Below are positions 52,160-62,128 of a stretch of DNA of 64,000 nucleotides, one piece after another (the first letter of the stretch is position 1; the number at the start of each line of letters is the position of its first letter). The stretch is from an uncultured Clostridia bacterium. Its GTDB lineage: Bacteria; Bacillota; Clostridia; Lachnospirales; Cellulosilyticaceae. Below the pieces are notes generated by a model. It searched no databases and had not been told where the DNA came from. It saw nothing but the letters and a program-made list of their open reading frames with translations. The stretch lies in NCBI GenBank assembly GCA_937981575.1, contig CALJNR010000054.1, positions 34,741 through 98,740 of the forward strand, written 5' to 3'. Both the position numbers and the translations under genes were made by a program.

Positions 52160-53674
52160 CTATAGTAATTCAAAACTATCTTTTAAATCATAGTATAACT
52201 TCTGATATATTTTATGGTAACGTTTATAGGTTGCCACATTGCCTGCAATAGGCTCTTGTTTTTCATTAATATTAATAGCTGCACTGCATGCTTCTTCAAT
52301 GTTTTTGTAGATACCTGCTCCTACTCCAGCCAGAAGTGCTACCCCAAGGGCTCCGCCCTCAGTTGACTTATTCGTACAAATCGTGCTGTTAAACATATCC
52401 GCTTGAATTTGTCTCCAAAGCTCGCTTTTTCCGCCTCCGCCTGAAGCCATCACCTGATTGGGTGTAATCCCCATGCCTCTAATGATGTCCATGCAGTCTG
52501 CAAGCGAATAGGAAACCCCTTCAAGTACAGCACGCAGCATATCATTTTTTGAATGTGAAGCTGTTATGCCAAAGAATACACCTTTAGCTTTTGGATTGAG
52601 ATGCGGTGACCTTTCTCCCATCATATAAGGCAGATAAATAACGCCTCTTGATCCTGCCGATGTGCATTCTGCCTGTTTGGTCATCAGTACATAAGGATCA
52701 ATGTTCATGAACTTAGCTGCACTTATTTCACTGTCGCAGAAATTGTCCCTAAACCACTTTAAAGATAAGCCGGCTCCTTGTGTAACGCCCATCACATGCC
52801 ATGCCCCAGGAACTGCGTGACAGAAAGTATGTACTCTTCCTTTATCATCTATCATTGGTCTGTCCAGATGGGCAAATACTACCCCTGAGGTTCCTATCAT
52901 AGTCGATACAAGCCCTTCTTTTATGATGCCGTTTCCAATGCCCCCTGCTGCCTGATCCCCTGCTCCGCCTGCGACTTTTGTGCCAGTCATCAGCCCTGTG
53001 AGCTCAGCTGCTTTTTGATTTACTTTGCCTGTCACCACAACTGACTCATAAACATCAGCTAAATATTCTTTTGGGATCTCCAGTTTTTGGAGAACCTCTT
53101 CTGACCACTTTCTGTGGGCTATATCTAACAGCTGCATTCCTGAGGCATCAGATACTTCTGTGGCGAATTCACCTGTAAGCATATATCTTATATAGTCTTT
53201 AGGAAGTAAAATTTTTCTGCATTTATCATAAGTTTCAGGCTCATTATTTCTTACCCATAATATCTTTGAAGCCGTAAAGCCGGTAAGCGCCGGATTAGCT
53301 GTAATCTGCATCAGTCTATCTTTGCCAACTCTTTTAGTGATCTCATCGCATTCTTTCTCTGTCCGCTGGTCACACCAAATAATAGATTTTCTAAGTACTT
53401 TTCCGTCTTTATCCAGCATAACCAGGCCATGCATCTGCCCCGAGAGGCCTATTCCTTTGATATCTTCTTTTGCTATGCTGCTTTTATAAATAACTTCTTT
53501 GATCGTCTCACATACAGCATGCCACCAATCCAGCGGATCTTGTTCTGCCCAGCCTATCTGTGGCTGATATAAAGGGTATTCTCTTGTTGAGGAAGCAACT
53601 GCATTACCAGCATGATCAAATAAGACCGTTTTGGTACCGGATGTGCCTATATCAATACCAAGTAAATATTCCAT
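52160..53674 (-). CDS. xylB: Xylulokinase
   Basis: A 504-residue FGGY kinase that phosphorylates D-xylulose to xylulose-5-phosphate. It has GIDIGTSGTKTVLFD, GLSGQMHGLVMLD (the SGQMHG segment typical of XylB), CDQRTEKEC, NPALTGFTASKILWV, GAGDQAAGGIGNG and VMASGGGGKSELWRQIQADMF. It follows a sorbitol/xylitol-type dehydrogenase gene after 19 nt and a sugar ABC importer. The route polyol to D-xylulose to xylulose-5-phosphate, ending in the pentose phosphate pathway, fits well. Confidence 0.94.
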   Translation of the reverse strand: MEYLLGIDIGTSGTKTVLFDHAGNAVASSTREYPLYQPQIGWAEQDPLDWWHAVCETIKEVIYKSSIAKEDIKGIGLSGQMHGLVMLDKDGKVLRKSIIWCDQRTEKECDEITKRVGKDRLMQITANPALTGFTASKILWVRNNEPETYDKCRKILLPKDYIRYMLTGEFATEVSDASGMQLLDIAHRKWSEEVLQKLEIPKEYLADVYESVVVTGKVNQKAAELTGLMTGTKVAGGAGDQAAGGIGNGIIKEGLVSTMIGTSGVVFAHLDRPMIDDKGRVHTFCHAVPGAWHVMGVTQGAGLSLKWFRDNFCDSEISAAKFMNIDPYVLMTKQAECTSAGSRGVIYLPYMMGERSPHLNPKAKGVFFGITASHSKNDMLRAVLEGVSYSLADCMDIIRGMGITPNQVMASGGGGKSELWRQIQADMFNSTICTNKSTEGGALGVALLAGVGAGIYKNIEEACSAAININEKQEPIAGNVATYKRYHKIYQKLYYDLKDSFELL

Positions 53675-53693
53675 ATTTTAGGCCTCCTTGTAC

Positions 53694-54731
53694 TTATAGC
53701 TTAATAACTGCTTTAACTACATCGTTTTTGTTTTGAATCACATCATCAAAAGCTTTTTTAGTATCTGAAAAATCAAACTCGTGTGTTACGATACCTTTCA
53801 CATCAATCTTTCCATCTGCAATAGCGCCTATAGCAGCAGGATAGATATTACGGTAACGAAATACTGATTTAATTTCTGCTTCTTTGCCCATAATCTGCAT
53901 AAAGTCAAACTCTACAATATCTTTGGGTGCTAAGCCTACAAGAACAATAGCGCCTGCTCTTTTTACCAAATAAGCACTTTCTTTAATGGTTACTTCGGTT
54001 CCAGCTGTTTCAATAACGACATCAGCCCCTTGGCCGTTAGTAAGTTCTGCCAGCTTTTCTCTTAAATTTTCACATTTAGGATTAATGACGGCTGTTGCTC
54101 CTAACTTTTTGGCATACTCAAGTCTCTTGTCAATAACGTCAGTGATGATGATATTTGTAGCGCCATAAGCTTTACATGCAAGCAGGGTTACTATCCCTAT
54201 ACATCCAGCTCCTAATATAACAACTGTATCTCCAACTTTAACATTCCCTTGGGCTGCTGCATGCATACCTACTGCCAGCGGCTCTACAAGTGCCCCCTCT
54301 AGTGTACTTACATTGTCTGGCAGTTTAAATGCCATATTTTCTGGATAGGCAATGTAATTCATGAGTGAACCATGATAAGGCGGTGTTGCCAAGAATTCTA
54401 CATCGGGGCATAAATTGTATTTGCCGCTCTTGCAAAACTCGCATTGACCGCAGGTAATACCTGGCTCCAGCGCAACTTTATCTCCTACTTTTAAGGTTGT
54501 TACGCCTGATCCTGTTTCTACAACTACGCCCGCACACTCATGTCCTAAGATAAAATCACCGTTTACTACAAAACCTCCGATTCTTCCGTGTTCATAATAA
54601 TGTACATCTGATCCGCATATTCCAACATATTCGAGTTTGATTAATACTTCTTTTTCTTTTGGAACAGGGATAGGAATATCCCTGGTTTCCATATTATTAG
54701 TTCCTGTCATATATACTGCTTGGTTATGCAT
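53694..54731 (-). CDS. Sorbitol/xylitol-type zinc dehydrogenase
   Basis: A 345-residue medium-chain dehydrogenase of the sorbitol dehydrogenase branch. It has [25 protein letters not shown], the structural zinc motif [29 protein letters not shown] and the C-terminal [16 protein letters not shown]. The HYYEHGRIG and FRYRN segments are typical of polyol-2-dehydrogenases, which make D-xylulose from xylitol or fructose from sorbitol. The adjacent xylB favours xylitol (or D-arabitol) as substrate. Confidence 0.9.
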   Translation of the reverse strand: MHNQAVYMTGTNNMETRDIPIPVPKEKEVLIKLEYVGICGSDVHYYEHGRIGGFVVNGDFILGHECAGVVVETGSGVTTLKVGDKVALEPGITCGQCEFCKSGKYNLCPDVEFLATPPYHGSLMNYIAYPENMAFKLPDNVSTLEGALVEPLAVGMHAAAQGNVKVGDTVVILGAGCIGIVTLLACKAYGATNIIITDVIDKRLEYAKKLGATAVINPKCENLREKLAELTNGQGADVVIETAGTEVTIKESAYLVKRAGAIVLVGLAPKDIVEFDFMQIMGKEAEIKSVFRYRNIYPAAIGAIADGKIDVKGIVTHEFDFSDTKKAFDDVIQNKNDVVKAVIKL

Positions 54732-54785
54732 GCTGAACCCTCCCTTGCTTTTAATTAAAAATCGTTATTTAGGACTATCCTTTTC

Positions 54786-55817
54786 TTATTTAAGATTTCC
54801 TGCCTTTTTATGAAGTTCAATATATTCTTTCGCATTTTCCTTTGTAATAAGCGGACAGTCTACAAGAACTGTTCTGCGTTCTCCTTTTCCTGTCATCATT
54901 TCGTAAGCAAGTTTTACGGCTTCTTCTGCAAGCGCATAGGCACTTTGAAGTGTTGTTGATGTCATTTCTCCAGCTTCAATTGCAAGACATGCTTCCGCAG
55001 TCCCATCAACCCCATAAGATAAGATATTAGTCATTCCTGCTGCCTTAGCCGCTTCAAGTGCGCCTACTGCCATGTTGTCATTCATAGAAATAATCGCATC
55101 GATTTCTCCGTATGTCTGAATCCAGTCTTCCATAAAACGCATTGCTTCATCTTTGTTCCAGTTTGCAATTTGCTCATCTAATATTTTAACGTCAGGACGT
55201 TTGTCAAAGAATCCTTGCTGCCAGCCTATTCTTCTCTTATCTGAATGCATGTTGCCAGCTGGTCCCATTAAAACAACTACTTTACCATTTTGTGGTATTT
55301 GACTAAGTGCCAGTTCTGCATTTTTAGCTGCCTGTTCAACTGGGTCAGCGTCAATAGCACCCGCTCTGTCATTGTCGTTAATACGATTATTTACAGTTAC
55401 AACCTGAACGCCGGCATCCATAGCTTCCATTGCAGGTGCTACTTGTGCTTCTGAGTCATATGGCTGAAGCAAGATACAATCATATTTATTGGTTACGGCA
55501 TTTTCAATATGGCTTGCAATAACCTCATTTTTACTTTCACCATCAAAGATATCTACTGTAACGTCTTTATATTTTGCAGCGACTTCATCTTTTACAGCAT
55601 TAGCCAGCCATGCTGCAAATGAGTCACTTTGAGCTCTTGCGATATAAGCAATTCTATAAGTTTTCTGTCCTTCTTCAGCAGGTTTTGAGTCTTCTGCAGC
55701 AGCTTTTGGCGCCTCCCCTCCTGCACTTGTTTGATTGGTAGGTGCACACCCTACTGAAAGTGATAAAGCAAGCATTGCACTCATCATAACTGCCATTAGT
55801 TTTTTAATACTCTTCAT
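54786..55817 (-). CDS. Sugar/polyol-binding lipoprotein of the RbsB class
   Basis: A 343-residue lipoprotein with signal peptide and lipobox LSVGCAP followed by an Ala/Glu-rich linker. The type I periplasmic-binding fold is visible in RIAYIARAQSDSFAAWL, CILLQPYDSEAQVAPAMEAMDAGVQVVTVNN, MGPAGNMHSDKRRIGWQQGF and ISMNDNMAVGALEAAKAAG. It is the binding subunit of the importer whose permease and ATPase precede it. The downstream dehydrogenase and xylulokinase suggest that it binds a pentitol such as xylitol. GGGGG precedes the ATG. Confidence 0.9.
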   Translation of the reverse strand: MKSIKKLMAVMMSAMLALSLSVGCAPTNQTSAGGEAPKAAAEDSKPAEEGQKTYRIAYIARAQSDSFAAWLANAVKDEVAAKYKDVTVDIFDGESKNEVIASHIENAVTNKYDCILLQPYDSEAQVAPAMEAMDAGVQVVTVNNRINDNDRAGAIDADPVEQAAKNAELALSQIPQNGKVVVLMGPAGNMHSDKRRIGWQQGFFDKRPDVKILDEQIANWNKDEAMRFMEDWIQTYGEIDAIISMNDNMAVGALEAAKAAGMTNILSYGVDGTAEACLAIEAGEMTSTTLQSAYALAEEAVKLAYEMMTGKGERRTVLVDCPLITKENAKEYIELHKKAGNLK

Positions 55818-55875
55818 AAATAATTCCCCCTTAGTTTGGTTGTAGTATTTATATAAACTTTATATAAATCTTAGA

Positions 55876-56901
55876 TTACCTAGCTGCTAAAGCTTTATTT
55901 TTGCCGTCAGCATCTGTCAGCTTGTCGTTAATATTTCCTTGTTTTTTCTTGTCTCTCTTATTTTTAGAACGAATGTCATAAACGACTGCCAAAGCAATAA
56001 TAATACCTTTTACAATCTGCTGCATATAAGATTGTACACCTACGAGATTCATAATATTATTAACGAATCCCATAATAAATGCTCCTGCTAAAGTTCCCAT
56101 AGCAGTACCAATACCTCCTGAGAAGCTGGTTCCTCCGATAATTGCAGAAGTCATCGCTTCAAATTCAGCGCCTATTCCGCCATTAGGCAGCCCTGCGTTA
56201 ACCCTTGACATGAAGAGTACCCCTGCAATACCTACAAATAAACCATTAATGAGGTATGCTGTCATTTTTGTCCTGTTATTGTTCACCCCTGAAGCACGGG
56301 CTGCTTCTTCACTTCCACCTACTGCATAAAGGTGTCTTCCAAACTTTGTGTGGTTAAGGATATACCATGTAATCATAGTTGTTCCTATCATAAAAATTAC
56401 AGGAATCGGAATAATGCCTATGGAGTTTTGACCTAAAGCTTTATATTCACCAATTTGATAAATGTTCTGTCCATTTGTATAAAGAAGTGCTGCCCCTCTG
56501 GCGGCTGTTTGCATTGCAAGCGTAGCAATAAATGGCGGAGTCTTGAATTTTGTAACCAGCATTCCGTTAATTGCGTTACAAAATACCCCTACAGTGATTC
56601 CTACTAATACAGCGATCTGCATGGACCCTGTCATTTTATACGCTGCAACTGAAAGTACTCCGGATAAAGCAAGTACAGACCCTGCCGATAAATCAATCAG
56701 ACCACAGATGATAAGCAGCGTTTCTCCAAAAGCTATGATGGTTGTAATAGAAATCTGCCTTGAGATGTTTGTGATGTTTTTTGTAGATAAAAAAACTGGG
56801 CTTATCACAGAACATACGACAAACATGGCAACTAAAACAATATAAATACTGTATTTACTCGATGCTTTAGACCACCACTTATTTAATTCTTTACTATTCA
56901 T
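55876..56901 (-). CDS. Sugar/polyol ABC transporter permease, RbsC family
   Basis: A 341-residue permease with about ten membrane segments and the family motif AFGETLLIICGLIDLSAGSVLA. It also has TKFGRHLYAVGGSEEAARASGV and EAMTSAIIGGTSFSGGIGTAMG. The C-terminal tail (about residues 308-341) is unusually lysine- and asparagine-rich. It is the only permease of this importer, so it presumably forms a homodimeric channel. It begins 7 nt after the ATPase stop. Confidence 0.91.
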   Translation of the reverse strand: MNSKELNKWWSKASSKYSIYIVLVAMFVVCSVISPVFLSTKNITNISRQISITTIIAFGETLLIICGLIDLSAGSVLALSGVLSVAAYKMTGSMQIAVLVGITVGVFCNAINGMLVTKFKTPPFIATLAMQTAARGAALLYTNGQNIYQIGEYKALGQNSIGIIPIPVIFMIGTTMITWYILNHTKFGRHLYAVGGSEEAARASGVNNNRTKMTAYLINGLFVGIAGVLFMSRVNAGLPNGGIGAEFEAMTSAIIGGTSFSGGIGTAMGTLAGAFIMGFVNNIMNLVGVQSYMQQIVKGIIIALAVVYDIRSKNKRDKKKQGNINDKLTDADGKNKALAAR

Positions 56902-56908
56902 TCTCGCT

Positions 56909-58402
56909 TCACCCCTTTGTAGCTAACTTCATAATATTTTCCTGAGTAAACTCGTGCGTTTCGAGTTCACCTGTTATCTTTCCGCCTGCCATAACGTAGA
57001 TGCGGTCACACATACCAATAAGTTCAGGAAGTTCTGAAGAAATCATAATAATACTTCTTTCTTCTTCCGCCAGCTCAGTTATCAGTTTGTAGATCTCATA
57101 TTTAGCGCCTACATCTATTCCTCTTGTAGGTTCGTCTAATATAAGGATTTCCGGATCACAAAGCATCCATCTGGCCAGCATAACCTTTTGCTGATTGCCG
57201 CCGCTTAGGGAATCAATCGATGTCTCCAGTGACGGTGTCTTAACATTCATGCGCTTACAGATCTCAGCTACTATAGCGTTTTCATCTTTAGTATGTAATC
57301 TGCCTTTATAGATAAACTTTTCAAGTTTGGACAGTGCTACATTTTCTCTAACGCCCCGTACACCGATAATGCCATAACGTTTCCGATCCTCAGATAACAT
57401 AACCATGCCATGGTTGATACTATCTGTTACTTTGTTGATCTTAACTTCTTTGCCTTTGATGAAGATCTGCCCGCTGCTAAATTCATCAAGACCAAAAATT
57501 GCCCTTGCAACTTCACTACGTCCTGCTCCCATTAGCCCTGCAAAACCAACTATTTCACCTTTTCTAATGTGAAAATTTACATCACTGAACGTTGGCCTAT
57601 TTGTTAAGTTTTTAATTTCAAGTATCGTCTCGCCTATTGCTACTTCTTCTTTAGGGTAAATATTACTCATTTCCCGCCCTACCATAAGTGCGATAACTTT
57701 GTCGATTGTAAGCTCATGGGTTGGTTTAGTGTCAATCATGACCCCATCTCTTAAGACCGTTATTTCGTCTGCTATTCTAAAGATTTCCTCCATCTTGTGA
57801 GAGATATAAATGATACTTACGCCTTTGGCTTTTAATTCAGCGATCTTTCCGAATAAAATCTCAACTTCGTTGCGTGTAATGGCTGACGTAGGTTCATCCA
57901 TAATAATAATGTCTGACCCATAAGAGACTGCTTTTAGTATTTCTAACATTTGAATATCTGAAATAGTTAAATCTTTTAGCTGAGTAGTAGGATTATAGTT
58001 TAGATTTTCTTGCTGCAACAATCTAAGTGTTTCACTTCTTATCTTTTTCCAATCGATCTTTCCAAACTTATTGGTTGGTTCATTACCTAAAAACATGCTT
58101 TGTTCTATTGTGATTTCTGGTATGTAGTTAAGTTCTTGAAAAATCATAGAAATCCCATTTTTTCTTGCTTCAATTGGGTTATTAATCTTTACCTCCTCAC
58201 CATCTATAAGAATTTGTCCTTTATCTGGCTGATAAATACCATTAATGATTTTCATCAGAGTAGACTTACCTGCTCCATTTTCACCGCAGAGCACATGAAC
58301 CGTGCCTTTCTTAACTGAAAAGTTAACGTTCCCAAGTGCCTTAACCCCTGGAAATGATTTTTCTATATTTCTAAGCTCAAGTTTGGGCATTGCCAAATCC
58401 AT
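56909..58402 (-). CDS. Sugar/polyol ABC transporter ATP-binding protein
   Basis: A 497-residue tandem ABC ATPase of the RbsA class. Cassette one has GENGAGKST and IIIMDEPTSAITRNE with a degenerate signature. Cassette two has GLMGAGRSEVARA, signature LSGGNQQKVMLARW and LILDEPTRGIDVGA. The ATG has GGGAGGGAG upstream. It is the first gene of the operon ATPase-permease-binding protein-dehydrogenase-xylulokinase, which starts at the promoter at 58456-58484. Confidence 0.93.
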   Translation of the reverse strand: MDLAMPKLELRNIEKSFPGVKALGNVNFSVKKGTVHVLCGENGAGKSTLMKIINGIYQPDKGQILIDGEEVKINNPIEARKNGISMIFQELNYIPEITIEQSMFLGNEPTNKFGKIDWKKIRSETLRLLQQENLNYNPTTQLKDLTISDIQMLEILKAVSYGSDIIIMDEPTSAITRNEVEILFGKIAELKAKGVSIIYISHKMEEIFRIADEITVLRDGVMIDTKPTHELTIDKVIALMVGREMSNIYPKEEVAIGETILEIKNLTNRPTFSDVNFHIRKGEIVGFAGLMGAGRSEVARAIFGLDEFSSGQIFIKGKEVKINKVTDSINHGMVMLSEDRKRYGIIGVRGVRENVALSKLEKFIYKGRLHTKDENAIVAEICKRMNVKTPSLETSIDSLSGGNQQKVMLARWMLCDPEILILDEPTRGIDVGAKYEIYKLITELAEEERSIIMISSELPELIGMCDRIYVMAGGKITGELETHEFTQENIMKLATKG

Positions 58403-58455
58403 ACTCTCCCTCCCTTCTATGTAATAAAGCTAAGAGACTTACAACTTCTGAATTT

Positions 58456-58520
58456 ATTCTAACTTTTTAGCGGGATTTAAGTAATGTACTATGTTTCTAT
58501 TGTTTTGTACTTTGTTTCTA
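58456..58520 (-). promoter_or_regulatory. Polyol operon promoter with 21-bp tandem repeats
   Basis: In the minus-strand sense TTACTT (58479-58484) and TAGAAT (58456-58461) are 17 bp apart. Immediately upstream stand two direct repeats of TAGAAACAWAGTAC (58486-58499 and 58507-58520), exactly 21 bp apart, i.e. two helical turns. This is the layout of an activator of the AraC type bound next to RNA polymerase. The YesN-like regulator encoded at 58698-60329 is the obvious candidate. Confidence 0.62.
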
Positions 58521-58633
58521 AATAACTGCTCTCATATATTCTTTTGTAATATGGTACAATTTCTTTTAAAAATATTACTGAAAACATGTATTTTTATCAC
58601 AAATAAATGTCTGTCGAATACTTTTTTATATAC

Positions 58634-58670
58634 AAAAAGCACTAATGCTTCTTATGCATTAGTGCTTTTT
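58634..58670 (-). terminator. Terminator of the SBP-kinase-regulator operon
   Basis: A perfect 15-bp stem, AAAAAGCACTAATGC and its complement with a 7-nt loop, lies 28 bp after the response regulator stop. A and T tracts occur on both arms. Confidence 0.83.
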
Positions 58671-58697
58671 ACCGTTTTTATATTGAAAGCTATACTT

Positions 58698-60329
58698 TTA
58701 TTTCCCTCTCTCTATAGATTCCTTATACTGTGTTACAGTCATTCCTGTAGCCTTTTTGAATGCCTTCGAAAAATACTGCTGATCTGAAAACCCTACCTTT
58801 TCATAGATCTCTTTGATCTTATATTCCCGCTGAACAATCATTTCTTTGGCTTTTTCGATTCTGATGTCGTTGATATAAACCGATATATTAACCCCGGTCT
58901 CTTTTTTAAACAAGTAAGAAACATAGTGCTTCGATAGGTTAATATGTCCTGCAATATCATCTAAGGATATTTTGTTACAATAATGCGCATTAATATATTC
59001 CATAGCCTTTTTCATCACATACTTAGAATTATTCAGCCGATAAGACTTAATACCCTTTATAACTTCTGCTGTAAACAGATCCATAAGCCCCGCTAGCTCC
59101 TCCATCTTTTTGGAGTGAATAATAAGACTATAATAATAGTGGTAATCCTCTATCGTCTTTGTTTCTCTAAAGCATTGCCCGTACTTTTCAAACAACGTAT
59201 TTACCAGATTAGAATAAAACAGCTTAACTTCCAGCGGATTCATATGATACTTACTAAACAGCCTTGTAAGATCTGTAAGATTTTCCTCGCACTTTTCAGT
59301 GTTTTCCTCATCTATATATTTCATCATGAGCTTTTTGAGATCCATATCTAAGTGAAAGACACTTATATTAGCCACATGCTTTGCATCTTCTGCTTTTTCT
59401 TTATCTCCTGCAAAAAACAGTTTAGCCCCACTTGTATAAAATAATTCCTCTTCTTTTTTCTTACAAGCCGCTACATGTTCTTTGAGTAAAGCAAGCTGAT
59501 CAAATACAGTACTATAAATACCGCTTACAGTAATATTAAAATACTGCATAATCTTTTCCTGAATATAGATTATCATCTGCTTTACACTGTCTGGCTGCAA
59601 CGTTTCTTTCGCTAAAAGAAACTCAAACTTTTCGCCATCTCTTTTAGCTAAAACATCTATTTTTTCATGATTGCATATATCATAGATTAAGTTAACGACC
59701 GCATCATTGATGCTGTCATGATTGAGCTTTAAGTCTTCACTATGTCTTTTTTCATCTTCTTTTACAAGTGTAACGAGTGAAAAATTGCAGCTGTGGGTCG
59801 GAAATTGTATCTTTAAATATTCATTTTGCAGCGCTTCTTCACTGAACTTGCTTTTATTTAGTAAATCCTCCAGTAATTTAGCCTTTAATACTACCGCATT
59901 ACTTTCAAACTGCTCTTTGAGCACTCTAAGTTCTCTGTCCTGGTCCGGCGTTTGCTCAAGCTGAAGCTTGAACTTATTCATAGACTGAATAAGTTCTTCA
60001 TCCTCTATTTCTGACTTTAGGATATAATCATCTGCTCCAAGCTTCAAAGCTTCTCTTACATAGCCAAAATCATCATAACAGGTTAATATCAGTATTTTTA
60101 CCCACTTATTCTTTTCACGTATTTTACTTATAAGCCACATACCATCTTTATGAGGCATTTTGATGTCAGTAATCACGACATCTGGTGCATGAAGCTTATA
60201 CTGTTCATATCCTTTTTCACCATTAGATGCTTCGCCTACTATAGAGAACCCTATGGATTCCCAGTCAATAGTAGATTTCAGCCCCACCCTTACTAGTACC
60301 TCATCATCTACAATCAATACTTTGTACAC
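58698..60329 (-). CDS. YesN-like AraC-type response regulator
   Basis: A 543-residue regulator with a receiver domain (YKVLIVDDEVLVRVGL, phospho-acceptor in VVITDIKMPHKDG, YILKSEIEDEE). Unusually, KSE replaces the common KP after the switch lysine. A middle region of about 300 residues is followed by a C-terminal AraC domain (ISLDDIAGHINLSKHYVSYLFKKETG and VGFSDQQYFSKAFKKATGMTVTQY). The start is GTG with AGGAGG 8 nt upstream. It is encoded after its kinase and a binding protein, and probably activates the adjacent polyol importer operon. Confidence 0.92.
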   Translation of the reverse strand: MYKVLIVDDEVLVRVGLKSTIDWESIGFSIVGEASNGEKGYEQYKLHAPDVVITDIKMPHKDGMWLISKIREKNKWVKILILTCYDDFGYVREALKLGADDYILKSEIEDEELIQSMNKFKLQLEQTPDQDRELRVLKEQFESNAVVLKAKLLEDLLNKSKFSEEALQNEYLKIQFPTHSCNFSLVTLVKEDEKRHSEDLKLNHDSINDAVVNLIYDICNHEKIDVLAKRDGEKFEFLLAKETLQPDSVKQMIIYIQEKIMQYFNITVSGIYSTVFDQLALLKEHVAACKKKEEELFYTSGAKLFFAGDKEKAEDAKHVANISVFHLDMDLKKLMMKYIDEENTEKCEENLTDLTRLFSKYHMNPLEVKLFYSNLVNTLFEKYGQCFRETKTIEDYHYYYSLIIHSKKMEELAGLMDLFTAEVIKGIKSYRLNNSKYVMKKAMEYINAHYCNKISLDDIAGHINLSKHYVSYLFKKETGVNISVYINDIRIEKAKEMIVQREYKIKEIYEKVGFSDQQYFSKAFKKATGMTVTQYKESIERGK

Positions 60330-60361
60330 CGCTGCGTCCTCCTATGATCCCTTTATATGCG

Positions 60362-62128
60362 TTATTCTCTATTCATCGGCAGCCTGATTAAAACCAGTGT
60401 TCCCTCTTCGACTTTTGACTGAATTTCAATACCGTATTCCTCTCCATAATGCAGCTTAATTCTTTGATTAATGTTATTAAGTCCTACTGTACTGAATTTA
60501 TCAATCCCTTGTTTTCTAGTCAATATATTATCTAATATATCTTTTGAAATACCTGGCCCATTGTCTTCTACACTGATATAAAGCACCGCCTCCTCTATGT
60601 AAGCTCTGATAACAATGCGGAGCGGCTCTAAGCCCTCCTCATCGGTACTATAAATAAGTGAATTCTCTACGATAGGCTGCAAGATCAGCTTAGGCACCAG
60701 ACAGTTTAGGCATGTCTCATCTATTAGATATTCTATATCAAACTTCTCACTAAACCTTAGCCTTTGAATAACCAAGTAATTTTGCACATAACTGATTTCG
60801 TCACTAAGAGATATCTTTTCCTTTCCAATGCTTATACTTACCCGAAGCAGCTTAATCAGGGCATTCACTGCATTACTGATGCTTGTACTTCCCTGTATCT
60901 TGGCCATCCACTTAATTGTATTAAGTGTGTTATATAAAAAGTGGGGATTAATCTGTGCTCTTAGAACTTCTATCTCCATTTCTTTCTTTTGCCGCTCTTC
61001 TTCAATATTTTTATTCATCATAAAGTTCATATTGTCTATCATATTATTAAAGCTACTACTTAGCTGACCTATCTCATCCTCACTTGTTATCTCTGCATGA
61101 ATATCTAAGTTGCCCTTCTCCACCTTTTTCATAAGTTTCATAAGTTTTTCTATCGGACTTGTTACCCTTGCCGCTAAAAACAAACCAAGTGTTATCGTAA
61201 TAATGAAATAAACGATTCCGAACACAGTGATATGTCCCTGTATCTGCATAATTTCTTTATAAAGATAAGCAGTCGGCACTGCTTTTACAAGTTTCCATCC
61301 CGATACATCACTGGTAGAATAGATTGCTACTTTCTCAACGCCCCCTTCCTGATATGAGATATACCCTTGTTTTTCTTTTGAAGCTAAAATACTCTCTATA
61401 TAGGGTTTATTCTTGATATTAATCCCTATCATGTTTTTATTAGGGTGGCTGATAACATCCCCCTCCCTTGTGCAGATAAATACCTCACTGCCTTCTTCAG
61501 TCATTAAGCTTTTATAAGATTTCTCCAGAATGGATTCATTAATATCTATTTTTAGAACCCCTAAGGCTTCTAGCGTATTAAGATCTACAATTGTTCTTCC
61601 TAATGAAAAAAAGTATTTTGTAAACTGACTGGATAATATCTGTGTGCGTTCTATGCTTGTCTCAACCCACACACACTCTCCTTTTGTTGCTCTGAGCCTG
61701 TCAAATACTTCAGGATCCTTATCCAGCTTAATGGCCCCTACTGAATAAAGCCTGCCATCAACTAGCAGAGATATAGCTTCAATGTCCTGCCTGGATGTAA
61801 AGAGTCCTCTAATAATCCTTAAAAATTCCACCTGACTTACTGCATTGGCGTTATTAAGTGCTGCATTAATTTCATTATTAATAAAGACAATATTAGAAAA
61901 CTCCCTAATATCTTTTAATATAAAATCAATATTCTCAGCACCTTCATAAACGGACTGCACCGCTGAATCACTATATTTTTTAGTAATAATCTCTTTAACC
62001 CTGTAATAATAGCTTGTATATAAAAAAGTAATCGGAATAAGTATACATACGAGTATGATAATAACTATTTTAAATCGTAAGCTGTTGGTTAATTTTACCT
62101 TGTCCATTCTATCAACTCTATCTTTCAT
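60362..62128 (-). CDS. YesM-like sensor histidine kinase
   Basis: A 588-residue kinase. A membrane segment at about 20-42, a dCache-like extracellular region (with VFICTREGDVISHPNK), a second membrane segment at about 290-312 and HAMP precede the His_kinase domain. The phospho-histidine is in RAQINPHFLYNTLNTIKWMAKIQ, and the ATPase region has LILQPIVENSLIYS and DNGPGIS. The start ATG overlaps the stop of the upstream binding-protein gene (ATGA), so the two proteins are made together and probably form one receptor. A second ATG seven codons inside is possible. Confidence 0.92.
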   Translation of the reverse strand: MKDRVDRMDKVKLTNSLRFKIVIIILVCILIPITFLYTSYYYRVKEIITKKYSDSAVQSVYEGAENIDFILKDIREFSNIVFINNEINAALNNANAVSQVEFLRIIRGLFTSRQDIEAISLLVDGRLYSVGAIKLDKDPEVFDRLRATKGECVWVETSIERTQILSSQFTKYFFSLGRTIVDLNTLEALGVLKIDINESILEKSYKSLMTEEGSEVFICTREGDVISHPNKNMIGINIKNKPYIESILASKEKQGYISYQEGGVEKVAIYSTSDVSGWKLVKAVPTAYLYKEIMQIQGHITVFGIVYFIITITLGLFLAARVTSPIEKLMKLMKKVEKGNLDIHAEITSEDEIGQLSSSFNNMIDNMNFMMNKNIEEERQKKEMEIEVLRAQINPHFLYNTLNTIKWMAKIQGSTSISNAVNALIKLLRVSISIGKEKISLSDEISYVQNYLVIQRLRFSEKFDIEYLIDETCLNCLVPKLILQPIVENSLIYSTDEEGLEPLRIVIRAYIEEAVLYISVEDNGPGISKDILDNILTRKQGIDKFSTVGLNNINQRIKLHYGEEYGIEIQSKVEEGTLVLIRLPMNRE

